Assembly: GCA_003695105.1 (NCBI GenBank) | Contig: RFIZ01000032.1 | Span: 1-7,261, forward strand | Source: Fidelibacterota bacterium | GTDB lineage: Bacteria > Fidelibacterota > Marinisomatia > Marinisomatales > J089 | Length of the DNA: 7,261 nt | Direction of reading: 5' to 3' | Shown: piece after piece, positions 1 through 5,545 of the stretch | Position numbering within the stretch: the stretch's first letter is position 1 | Layout of the letters: each line of letters begins with the position of its first letter | Made by a program: the position numbers and the translations under genes | Notes under the pieces: generated by a model | What the model was told of the DNA's origin: nothing | The model's database searches: none | The model's input: only the letters and a program-made list of their open reading frames with translations

Positions 1-1
1 G

Positions 2-1489
2 GACGGAACCGTCCTGGCGGCCTCCCATGCCGATCCGGCCACCATGGACAGCCACCGGGATCGTCCGGAGGTGCGGGATGCTCTCCGGACAGGGGCCGGC
101 CAGTCCCACCGCTACAGTTATACGCTGAAGGAACCCTTCTGGTACCGGGCGGTCCGGATCGATACTCCGGCGCCCGCCATCCTCCGGGCAGCGGTGCCGG
201 ACCCGTCTCTGCCGCCCCTGCGGTGGGAGGCAACCACCGTGGGAATGGGGATCCTGTTGCTGTTGGCCGGGGGACTACTGATGCTCTATTTTGAGCGCCG
301 GGACACCCGCGTGCGGGAAGAGATCCGCAGAGGAATTCAGGCGGTGGCGGCGGGTCGCCAGCCTCCCGAACTGAGTCCCCGGCTGCCGGAACCCTGGCAG
401 AGGCTGGGTACGAGTATCGATGACCTGAACCGGGATTTCCAGGAGGTTCTTCGGCGCCGGGATCGGGAACGGGAAGAACTGGAAACCGTGCTGGAAAACC
501 TGGAGGAAGGCATCGTGGTGCTGGACGATTCGCTCCGGGTGGTTCGTCTCAATGCCCGGGCGGAATCCCTGTTGCAAATGACCGGAAGCAACTGGAAAGG
601 GAAGCGGTTCCCGGAGTGGATTCGTCAACCCCGCTTGCTGGAGAGCCTGAACGGTGCCGCCCCGCCGTCTGGGGAACTGGAACTGGAGGGCAGCCCGCCC
701 CGGACGGTGGCCTTTCACCATGCGCCGTTCCGGATCGCATCCACGGGAGAGGCGTACCGGCTGCTGGTCCTCCGGGATATTACCGAGGCCAGGGCCACAT
801 TGCGCATGCGTCAGGATTTTGTGGCCAACGTCTCCCACGAACTGAAAACACCCCTCACCTCCCTGAAGGGGTATGCCGAAACCCTCCAGGAGGAACTGCC
901 CCCCTCAGCGGAACCCCACACCTTTCTCCGGGCCATCCTGCGCCAGACGGAGCGCATGCAAGCTCTGGTGGAAGATTTATTGACGCTGTCCCACCTGGAC
1001 CATGCGGGAGCCGGCAGCGCGGCCGCCCGGGAACCCGTGTCGGTGAGCCGGAGCTGGGAGGCCGCCCGTCAGGAAGTGGCGGAAGCCGGTGACCGGAAGG
1101 GGCTGCAGTGGGAATTATCCCTGCCGGAAGAGGACACCCTCATCGGTGACGAAGAGTGGCTGAAGCGGGCCTGGATCAACCTGTTGGACAACGCCGTCAA
1201 GTATTCCCCCCCGGGGGGCCGGATCCGCATCACGGGGCGGAGGCAGGAGGATACGCTGGTGATCCGGGTGGAAGACTCCGGTCCGGGCATTCCGCCGGAG
1301 CATCGGGAACGGGTCTGGGAACGGTTTTATCGGGTCGACCCCGGGCGGGATCGGAAGACCGGAGGGACGGGACTGGGACTGGCCATCGTGAAACACATCA
1401 TCCAGCTTCACGGTGGACAGGTGTCGGCCGGAGACAGTTCTCTCGGAGGCTGCGGAATCGAGATTCGCCTGCCGGTGAGGGCCGATTAA
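2..1489 (+). CDS. PhoR-type sensor histidine kinase, 5'-truncated by the window edge
   Basis: Membrane sensor kinase of a two-component system. It autophosphorylates on His and passes phosphate to a response regulator, probably PhoB/OmpR-type and encoded upstream outside the window. The frame is open from base 2, so the ATG at 44 is internal; residues before it read DGTVLAASHADPAT, like the extracytoplasmic sensor of PhoR-family kinases. Residues are counted from base 2. A transmembrane helix lies at about 78-97, then a HAMP-like linker (to about 150) and a PAS-like domain (about 157-265). The HisKA H-box is SHELKTP with phospho-acceptor His279 (codon 836-838). The ATPase domain follows with N-box NLLDNAVKY (393-401), G1 DSGPGI (425-430), FYR (442-444) and G2 GTGLGL (455-460), so the catalytic half is intact. 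The first transmembrane helix and true start are missing. The kinase class is certain. The PhoR assignment and phosphate role rest on architecture only. It converges on the AI-2E gene with overlapping stop codons. Confidence 0.95.
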   Translation, partial: DGTVLAASHADPATMDSHRDRPEVRDALRTGAGQSHRYSYTLKEPFWYRAVRIDTPAPAILRAAVPDPSLPPLRWEATTVGMGILLLLAGGLLMLYFERRDTRVREEIRRGIQAVAAGRQPPELSPRLPEPWQRLGTSIDDLNRDFQEVLRRRDREREELETVLENLEEGIVVLDDSLRVVRLNARAESLLQMTGSNWKGKRFPEWIRQPRLLESLNGAAPPSGELELEGSPPRTVAFHHAPFRIASTGEAYRLLVLRDITEARATLRMRQDFVANVSHELKTPLTSLKGYAETLQEELPPSAEPHTFLRAILRQTERMQALVEDLLTLSHLDHAGAGSAAAREPVSVSRSWEAARQEVAEAGDRKGLQWELSLPEEDTLIGDEEWLKRAWINLLDNAVKYSPPGGRIRITGRRQEDTLVIRVEDSGPGIPPEHRERVWERFYRVDPGRDRKTGGTGLGLAIVKHIIQLHGGQVSAGDSSLGGCGIEIRLPVRAD

Positions 1490-2616
1490 AGCAGGTGGGC
1501 GTTTTTCGAAACGAAAGACCATTCCTGCCCGATGACCTTGAGGACTCCGGCCGCGGGCACGGCGAACAGCATTCCCAACGGACCCAGTAAGGTTCCGCCG
1601 ATCAGCAGGGCGATCATCACCAGCATGGGATGGAGACCCACGCTCTCTCCCACCAGCATGGGAGTCACGAAATTGTTGTCGATCTGCTGGACGATGATGA
1701 ACATGAGCACGATGTCCAGCAGGTAGAAGGGGGACGGAATCACGGAAAAGAGGTGATGGTGCAGGGCGGCTTCGTTCCCCAGATTGTTCATGACGGCGAT
1801 CAGCATGGCCGGAACCATGCCCACGAAAGGACCCACCAGCGGAATCAGGTTGGCCAGTCCGGCAATGATACCGATGAAAATCACCAGGGTCAGGTTGGCG
1901 CCGAACATGTTGAGAATGACCAGACCGATGATGGACATGATGCCCACGCTGGATGCCGCCAGGAGCTGGCCCCGGAGATAACTGGAGACGGCCCGTTCGA
2001 TGTTGAAAATCAGGCGCAGACCGATTTCAAAGTATTTGTTGGAGATAAAGCGCACCAGACTCCGTTTGAAATTGTGGTATTCGTACAGCAGAATGACGGT
2101 GAAAATCAGGACCATGACAAAATTGAAAATGAAACTGCCGATGGCGCCGGCAACGGAGAGGAGATTCTGCAGGACGCCCGACAGGTTTTTCAGGACGGAT
2201 CCGATCAGTCCCCCCTTTTCACCGGACTCCTGCGGCAACATGTCCTGGAGGGACGGCGGCAGCGCATCCCGGACGTTGTTCACCAGTTGCATGAGGTTGT
2301 TCTGGTAGTCCTGATTGTTGATCTGCTGGGAAAAATCCACGCCCTGGGAGTAGAGGCCGGAAGCAAAGCTGGCGATAAAGAGGGTGATCAGCGCGGCCAG
2401 TCCTACGGTGACGAGGAGGACGCTCATGCCCCGGCTCTTGATTTTCCGTTCCAGGGTGTCCACGCCCGGCAGGAGGATGGTGGTGAGCAGGAAGGCAAAG
2501 ACCAGCAGGACGACCACGGAAGAAATGTAAGGCCAGATGACGTACAGGAAGCCGACTCCAATCAGGGTGATGAGGAGCCGGTAGATCTGTAACAGGGGAT
2601 CTTTAGGCGTCGTCAT
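1486..2616 (-). CDS. AI-2E family transporter (PerM/YdiK/TqsA-like membrane protein)
   Basis: Polytopic inner-membrane protein of 376 residues, the usual length for the AI-2E transporter family (PF01594). Hydrophobic segments lie at about 12-28, 31-50, 64-85, 155-178, 218-237, 239-256, 258-280, 297-312 and 328-356. A soluble, mostly polar region lies at about 90-150, as in family members. Family signatures are visible: NLIPLVGPFVGMVPA (256-270), TPMLVGESVGLHP (318-330) and GPLGMLFAVPAAGVLKVI (345-362). Members have been linked to quorum-signal export or ion/proton antiport, and the substrate cannot be inferred here. The ATG at 2614-2616 lies inside the end of the upstream cyclic-nucleotide-domain gene (14-nt overlap), with only a weak GGA upstream, so translational coupling is likely. 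No separate promoter is visible. The family call is secure; the function is open. Confidence 0.93.
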   Translation of the reverse strand: MTTPKDPLLQIYRLLITLIGVGFLYVIWPYISSVVVLLVFAFLLTTILLPGVDTLERKIKSRGMSVLLVTVGLAALITLFIASFASGLYSQGVDFSQQINNQDYQNNLMQLVNNVRDALPPSLQDMLPQESGEKGGLIGSVLKNLSGVLQNLLSVAGAIGSFIFNFVMVLIFTVILLYEYHNFKRSLVRFISNKYFEIGLRLIFNIERAVSSYLRGQLLAASSVGIMSIIGLVILNMFGANLTLVIFIGIIAGLANLIPLVGPFVGMVPAMLIAVMNNLGNEAALHHHLFSVIPSPFYLLDIVLMFIIVQQIDNNFVTPMLVGESVGLHPMLVMIALLIGGTLLGPLGMLFAVPAAGVLKVIGQEWSFVSKNAHLL

Positions 2617-3124
2617 GTTTCCGGGACTGTTGTGCTTCGGTCAACAGATCATTGGTTTTGCGCAGGCGGGCGCTGATGACGCGGGCCAGATTGATCAGAA
2701 TTTTATTGCCCAGTTCCGGATTCCGCTCCAGGAGCGAAAGCAGGTCGGGGCGGAAGAATCCCAGCAGTTCGGTGGCGTCGGCGGCCACGGCGGCGGCGGA
2801 GCGGGCTTCGTCGTCCAGCAGGGACAGTTCCCCGAAAAAATCTCCGTCCGACAGGGTGGCCAGGACATTCCGTTCGCCCGGTGTGGGTTCCAGATAGATT
2901 TCCACCTTGCCGGAGAGAATAATGTACATCCCTTCGCCCGGCGCGTGGCGTTTGAAGATCATTTCTCCCGGCTGGTAGGTCCGGACGTGGACCAGATTCT
3001 CGATGGCGCGCAATTCCCGGGGTTTCAGCCCGGAAAAAATCGGTACCTGCTTCAAAGTGAGGACCGTCTGGCTTTCTTCCTGTTGCCAGTTGGAAAAGAT
3101 GTTTGACCAGAGGGCGTTTTTCAC
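2603..3124 (-). CDS. Cyclic nucleotide-binding (CAP/CRP-like) domain protein without a DNA-binding domain
   Basis: Cytoplasmic protein of 173 residues made almost wholly of one cNMP-binding beta-barrel (about 23-140). The N-terminal part reads LKQVPIFSGLKPREL, the common entry to this fold. The phosphate-binding cassette at 96-113 contains FFGELSLLDDEARSAAAV, with the expected Glu99 and Arg108 for contacts to the ribose and phosphate of a cyclic nucleotide, so ligand binding is plausible. After the domain there is only a short helical, charged tail (about 137-173) and no helix-turn-helix, so this is not a CRP/FNR transcription factor. The start is GTG at 3124, chosen because AAGGAG lies 6 nt upstream. 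It is the first gene of a two-gene unit and overlaps the AI-2E transporter gene by 14 nt, so it may modulate that transporter or the membrane (inference). Nucleotide specificity is not readable from sequence alone. Confidence 0.9.
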   Translation of the reverse strand: MKNALWSNIFSNWQQEESQTVLTLKQVPIFSGLKPRELRAIENLVHVRTYQPGEMIFKRHAPGEGMYIILSGKVEIYLEPTPGERNVLATLSDGDFFGELSLLDDEARSAAAVAADATELLGFFRPDLLSLLERNPELGNKILINLARVISARLRKTNDLLTEAQQSRKHDDA

Positions 3125-3130
3125 GTTTAT

Positions 3131-3136
3131 CTCCTT
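3131..3136 (-). promoter_or_regulatory. Shine-Dalgarno site deciding the GTG start of the cNMP-domain gene
   Basis: On the minus strand the sequence reads AAGGAG followed by 6 nt and then GTG at 3124-3122. This is close to the ideal anti-SD complement and spacing. It fixes the start at this GTG, since no ATG lies near. Confidence 0.8.
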
Positions 3137-3148
3137 CCAGGAAAGTTC

Positions 3149-3178
3149 AACTTAGGATGAGCGGAGAAGGTCAGTCAA
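3149..3178 (-). promoter_or_regulatory. Possible sigma70-type promoter for the cNMP-domain/AI-2E unit
   Basis: Minus strand: TTGACT (3178-3173, 5 of 6 to TTGACA), an 18-nt spacer, then TAAGTT (3154-3149, 3 of 6 to TATAAT). Transcription would start near 3142, giving a short leader that includes the AAGGAG site. The -35 is good and the -10 is weak. Placement in the correct intergenic gap supports it. Confidence 0.35.
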
Positions 3179-3346
3179 GAATTTCATGGTGAGGGTACGC
3201 CGGAGTGGCGCCGGAGTTTCCGCCCCTGCGGTGGGATCGCCAGTGGATCACCCGGATTGGGAAACGGAACCGGTCCTTCTGGTTGAACCTGTCATCCCGA
3301 ATCCGCCGAAAGGCGTTGAGGGATCCACGCCAGTGAGCAAAAGGCT

Positions 3347-3423
3347 ACGATTGTACGGGTACAGAGAGAAGCCATTCGTTCCCAGAGTCACCAGCTGCCC
3401 GTTCATCACGATTGTACGGGTAC
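3347..3423 (+). repeat. Perfect 16-nt direct repeat, two copies 61 nt apart
   Basis: ACGATTGTACGGGTAC occurs at 3347-3362 and again at 3408-3423. Similarity continues imperfectly downstream (AGAGAGAA against TGGGAGAA). Two exact 16-mers this close are not expected by chance. Only two copies are present and the surroundings differ, so this is not a CRISPR array. Confidence 0.85.
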
Positions 3424-3426
3424 TGG
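3391..3426. repeat. Bulged hairpin inside the intergenic element
   Basis: CCAG (3391-3394) pairs with CTGG (3423-3426). C3395 is bulged. TGCCCGT (3396-3402) pairs with ACGGGTA (3416-3422) through one G-T wobble. The result is an 11-bp stem around a 13-nt loop. The second copy of the 16-nt direct repeat forms part of the loop and the whole 3' arm. There is no T-run after it on either strand, so it is not a typical terminator. Confidence 0.55.
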
Positions 3427-3459
3427 GAGAACCCAACCAAAAGCCAAAGTAGATTTCTC

Positions 3460-3487
3460 TCCCGACATGCCTTCACACATGTCGGGA
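3460..3487. repeat. Perfect 10-bp hairpin at the right end of the intergenic element
   Basis: TCCCGACATG (3460-3469) and CATGTCGGGA (3478-3487) are exact reverse complements around the 8-nt loop CCTTCACA. It lies directly beside the TCGAAATGACA right end. No T-run follows on either strand, so an intrinsic terminator is unlikely; it looks like part of the repeat element. Confidence 0.75.
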
Positions 3488-3525
3488 TCGAAATGACATA
3501 GGAAATTTGAGCCGGGACTCCATCC

Positions 3526-3554
3526 TTGAAGTTTCTTCCCGATTATTGTAAACT
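3526..3554 (+). promoter_or_regulatory. Possible promoter for the unknown 268-residue gene
   Basis: TTGAAG (3526-3531, 4 of 6 to TTGACA), a 17-nt spacer, and TAAACT (3549-3554, 4 of 6 to TATAAT). Transcription would begin around 3561, only a few bases before the ATG at 3566. The transcript would then be nearly leaderless, which fits the absence of a Shine-Dalgarno sequence there. Confidence 0.4.
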
Positions 3555-3565
3555 ACCGTCGCACT

Positions 3566-4372
3566 ATGGTGGACTCATCCGATCCCAGACAGTTGCCCCT
3601 GTTCCCGGAACTCTCCGAGCATCCCCAGCTTCCTTCCATCACCACCCTGCCGGAATTCGATCATGCACTCAACAATCTGATCAAAATTTCCGACATGGGA
3701 GCCTTCATTCAGCTCAACATTCAGGGGTTCAATAAACGCTTTTCGCTGCACTTCGCCGAACTGAACATCCCGGGCGATTTCCTGAACCCGGAGGCGGCCG
3801 GGGAACAGTTGGTCACCTTTCAGTTGTTCCCGGATGAAATTCGCCGGCAACAGAAAAAAATGGCCTACGAGGTCAAATCTTTCTTCACTTCCAAAAATTC
3901 TTTTCGGACGCCCTTCGGCTATTTTCTGTTTCGGAGTCATTTCACCCTCTGGAAACACTATCTGGAGGAAACCCGGAAAAGTATCGACAAAAAATTATAT
4001 CAACTCCTGGGGCAGGGCCAATACGGCCGGTTGCTCCAGCAATCGTTGCGCGACGGGCTGGATTATCTCCGCCAGTTTGCCTCCGATCTGGCCCCCTGGA
4101 CCTTCGAAGAGGACCTGACCGTTCCCCGCCTGGAAGCCATCCGCCATCAATTGCGCCAGGACAATCGTTCCATCGCTTCGCTCCGTCCGACGGAAGTCAC
4201 CTATCCCCGGGATCTGATCGTGCTCAAAACGCTCCACTTCCCGTTGCACCTGTCGGACTACGTGGAACAGATTCAGATCACCTCCATTTTCAAGACCATT
4301 CATCTGGAATACCTGGTAGACAAGGAGATCAAAACCCTGGAAGACGTCCAGAAACTGGTGGAAGAGATGTAA
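3566..4372 (+). CDS. Uncharacterised soluble protein upstream of selD
   Basis: I do not recognise this 268-residue protein. It has no signal peptide, no membrane segment, no cysteine and no metal-binding or nucleotide-binding motif I can see. The N-terminus is Pro/Leu-rich (PRQLPLFPELSEHPQLP). The middle (about 87-170) is predicted largely helical and charged, with an aromatic-rich stretch at 106-133 (FFTSKNSFRTPFGYF then LFRSHFTLWKHYL). The C-terminus ends in acidic-basic helices (about 240-268). The ATG at 3566 is the only usual start after an in-frame TGA at 3527, and no Shine-Dalgarno precedes it. Two sampled 60-base lines in the gene are 42% and 47% GC, against 73% for a sampled selD line, which hints at a different origin or weaker codon selection. 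selD starts 51 nt downstream on the same strand, so co-expression is possible. Coding is supported by length, the missing stops and a sensible protein composition. Confidence 0.8.
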   Translation: MVDSSDPRQLPLFPELSEHPQLPSITTLPEFDHALNNLIKISDMGAFIQLNIQGFNKRFSLHFAELNIPGDFLNPEAAGEQLVTFQLFPDEIRRQQKKMAYEVKSFFTSKNSFRTPFGYFLFRSHFTLWKHYLEETRKSIDKKLYQLLGQGQYGRLLQQSLRDGLDYLRQFASDLAPWTFEEDLTVPRLEAIRHQLRQDNRSIASLRPTEVTYPRDLIVLKTLHFPLHLSDYVEQIQITSIFKTIHLEYLVDKEIKTLEDVQKLVEEM

Positions 4373-4411
4373 TTCCCGCCATTTTCCTTACCGCTCACCT
4401 TTTCTTACCTC

Positions 4412-4417
4412 TAAATT
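4412..4417 (+). promoter_or_regulatory. Candidate -10 element for a leaderless selD transcript
   Basis: TAAATT lies with its 3' end 6 nt before the ATG at 4424, so initiation would fall at or next to the A of the start codon. The 10 nt before the ATG are TTACCCCC-like and contain no purine-rich ribosome site. A -35 match (TTACCG at 4388-4393) is poor. This is the same kind of TAAxxT hexamer seen before the unknown gene and the Rrf2 gene. Confidence 0.3.
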
Positions 4418-4423
4418 ACCCCC

Positions 4424-5482
4424 ATGAAAGACCGCGAAGAAATTCGCCTCACTACGCTGAGTCACGGCTCCGGGTGAGCGTGTAAAATCGGTCCCAAGGA
4501 CCTGGCTCAGGTTCTGAGTCCCCTGCACCTGGAAACGGATGACCGTATCGTGGTCGGTTTCGACCAGGCCGACGACGCCGCCGTGGTGCGCCTGGACGAC
4601 GGCCGCCTGCTGGTCCAGACCGTGGATTTTTTCACGCCCGTGGTGGACGATCCCTATTTGTTCGGTCAGATCGCCGCCGCCAATTCCCTCTCCGACATCT
4701 ACGCCATGGGGGCCACGCCTCTCTTCGCCCTGAACATCGTGGGCTTCCCCATCCAGACCCTGCCCCATGAGATGCTCACGCGGATCCTTCAGGGCGGCTC
4801 CGACAAGGCCCGGGAGGCCGGGATCGTCATCGCCGGCGGCCACAGCGTGGATGACCCGGAACCGAAATACGGCCTGGTGGTCACCGGGGAAGTGCGGGAA
4901 GACCAGCTCCTCACCAATGGCGCCGCCCGGCCCGGTGATCATATCCTGCTCACCAAACCCCTGGGAACCGGCGTTGTGGCCACCGCGATCAAAAAAGGCC
5001 GGGCTCCGGCCGAAGTCGTGGACCAGGCCGTCCGCTCCATGACCACCCTCAACCAGGCGGCGGCGGAGGCGGCCAAACGGCTGGGACTCCGGGCCGTCAC
5101 CGATGTCACCGGATTCGGTCTGTTGGGCCACCTGCTGGAGGCCTGCCGGGCCAGCGGTGTCCGGGCGGAAATCCGCTTTTCCGACCTGCCGTTCCTGCCG
5201 GGCATCCGGGACCTGGCGGAAGCCGGCTTCATGGCCGGCGGCACCCGGCGCAACCTGACCCACGTGACCCCTCACACCCGCTTCGCACCGGAGCTCTCCC
5301 CTCTGGATCAGCTCCTGGCCTGCGACGCCCAGACCTCCGGCGGTCTGCTGGTATTTTGTCCGCCCGACCAGGTGGACACCTTTCTCTCCGAACTGGCATC
5401 CCGGTCTCCCTTCCCGGCCCGGGACATCGGAAGAATTACCGCTCCCGCTGACAGCTACCCCACCCTGTCGCTACTCCCCTGA
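4424..5482 (+). CDS. selD: Selenide, water dikinase (selenophosphate synthetase), selenocysteine-containing
   Basis: Makes selenophosphate from selenide and ATP in the cytoplasm, the selenium donor for Sec-tRNA and 2-selenouridine. The full frame is 352 residues, normal for SelD, only if TGA at 4475-4477 (codon 18) is read as selenocysteine. The context is HGSG-Sec-ACKIGP, exactly where SelD has its catalytic Cys or Sec, with essential Lys at 21. Without readthrough the N-terminal catalytic segment is lost. Other signatures: DDAAV (50-54), QTVDFFTPVVDDPY, GGHSVDDPEPKYG (138-150), DVTGFGLLGH (227-236) and CDAQTSGG (300-307). An in-frame TAA at 4412 makes ATG 4424 the natural start. A candidate bacterial SECIS follows the TGA. 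The gene also ends with TGA (5480-5482). The residue after Sec is Ala, where the usual motif has Gly (Sec/Cys-Gly-Cys-Lys). No Shine-Dalgarno is seen. It lies 51 nt after an unknown gene and 63 nt before the Rrf2-suf block. Confidence 0.95.
4504..4520 (+). promoter_or_regulatory. Candidate bacterial SECIS element in selD
   Basis: CTCAG (4506-4510) and CTGAG (4514-4518) form a perfect 5-bp stem around the 3-nt loop GTT. It is extended by a G-T wobble (4505/4519) and a G-C pair (4504/4520). The loop begins with G, and 33 nt separate the TGA at 4475-4477 from that loop. Bacterial SECIS elements are described as having a small apical loop with an early G at roughly this range of distances, where SelB binds. 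A competing hairpin (GGTCC-CAA-GGACC, 4490-4502) lacks a loop G. Confidence 0.6.
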
Positions 5483-5494
5483 TTTCGATTTCCT

Positions 5495-5523
5495 TTGGTT
5501 CCCGCTACGGATGTCCGTAAATT
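5495..5523 (+). promoter_or_regulatory. Possible promoter of the Rrf2-suf operon
   Basis: TTGGTT (5495-5500), a 17-nt spacer, then TAAATT (5518-5523). Each hexamer is a partial match (3 of 6 and 4 of 6). Transcription would start near 5530, inside the palindrome at 5525-5545, the geometry expected for repression by an autoregulator. Confidence 0.45.
5506..5519. promoter_or_regulatory. Short palindrome between the -35 and -10 hexamers of the Rrf2 promoter
   Basis: TACGGA (5506-5511), TG, TCCGTA (5514-5519): a perfect 6-bp inverted repeat with a 2-nt centre. It sits in the promoter spacer. It could be a second regulator site or part of a weak selD 3'-end hairpin; no T-run follows. Confidence 0.35.
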
Positions 5524-5524
5524 A

Positions 5525-5545
5525 ATGCGACAAAATTAGTCGCAT
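5525..5545. promoter_or_regulatory. Probable Rrf2/IscR-type operator upstream of the Rrf2 gene
   Basis: ATGCGAC (5525-5531) and GTCGCAT (5539-5545) are exact inverted repeats around the 7-nt AT-rich centre AAAATTA. The GAC-7nt-GTC core with an A/T centre has the spacing of the E. coli IscR type 1 site (GAC, TRWWWYA, GTC), although the outer flanks differ. It touches the ATG of the Rrf2 gene and covers the predicted transcription start, as expected for autoregulation. Confidence 0.7.

Larger units (their letters stand above)
3290..3498. repeat. Putative dispersed or MITE-like intergenic element with imperfect inverted ends
   Basis: The left end reads TGTCATCCCGA (3290-3300). The right end reads TCGGGA (3482-3487), six further bases, then TGACA (3494-3498), so the ends are imperfect inverted copies (TGTCAT 3290-3295 against ATGACA 3493-3498). 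Just inside the left end CGCC-GAAA-GGCG (3304-3315) forms a 4-bp hairpin with a GNRA-type tetraloop, followed by GAGGGATC. Inside are a 16-nt direct repeat and two larger hairpins. Short modules of the form GTCATCCCGA...GGGATC and GGGATCGAAATGACA recur in intergenic regions of many bacterial genomes (recalled, not searched). No coding content, transposase or obvious target-site duplication is seen, so mobility is only inferred. Confidence 0.5.
3125..3565. other. 441-bp non-coding divergent intergenic region with repeats
   Basis: This gap separates the leftward cNMP-domain/AI-2E unit from the rightward unknown-gene/selD block. Short open frames across it have no family resemblance or ribosome site, and I do not regard them as genes. 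The left edge carries the promoter of the leftward unit and the right edge a candidate promoter for the rightward gene. Between them are a near-tandem 9-mer (CGCCGGAGT at 3198-3206 and 3209-3217), a 17-nt segment (3220-3236) that also occurs in the histidine kinase gene, and a structured repeat element (3290-3498). I found no tRNA or recognisable riboswitch by eye. Confidence 0.7.

Noticed and set aside
1630..2592. A 320-residue plus-strand open frame opposite the AI-2E gene
   Set aside because: It is the antisense shadow of the transporter gene; its His/Asp/Gln-rich composition is typical of antisense of hydrophobic codons.
3188..3300. A tRNA, possibly tRNA-Sec, suggested by GC-rich inverted segments and GGTTGAACC
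   Set aside because: No acceptor stem, anticodon arm or proper T-loop could be assembled.
3347..3423. A short CRISPR array
   Set aside because: Only two 16-nt copies, no further units, no cas genes, and one copy is part of a hairpin.
3186..3452. Small plus-strand protein in the intergenic region (88 residues)
   Set aside because: It crosses the repeat element, has no ribosome site or family resemblance, and is matched by an equally open frame on the other strand.
3460..3487. Intrinsic transcription terminator
   Set aside because: The hairpin is strong but no T-run follows on either strand, and no gene ends close to it.
4475..4477. selD as a pseudogene broken by a nonsense mutation
   Set aside because: The TGA falls exactly at the Sec/Cys catalytic position, the rest of the gene is intact, and a SECIS candidate follows.
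4388..5275. A 295-residue minus-strand open frame opposite selD
   Set aside because: Gly/His/Gln-rich shadow of the clearly recognisable SelD frame, with no family match and no ribosome site.
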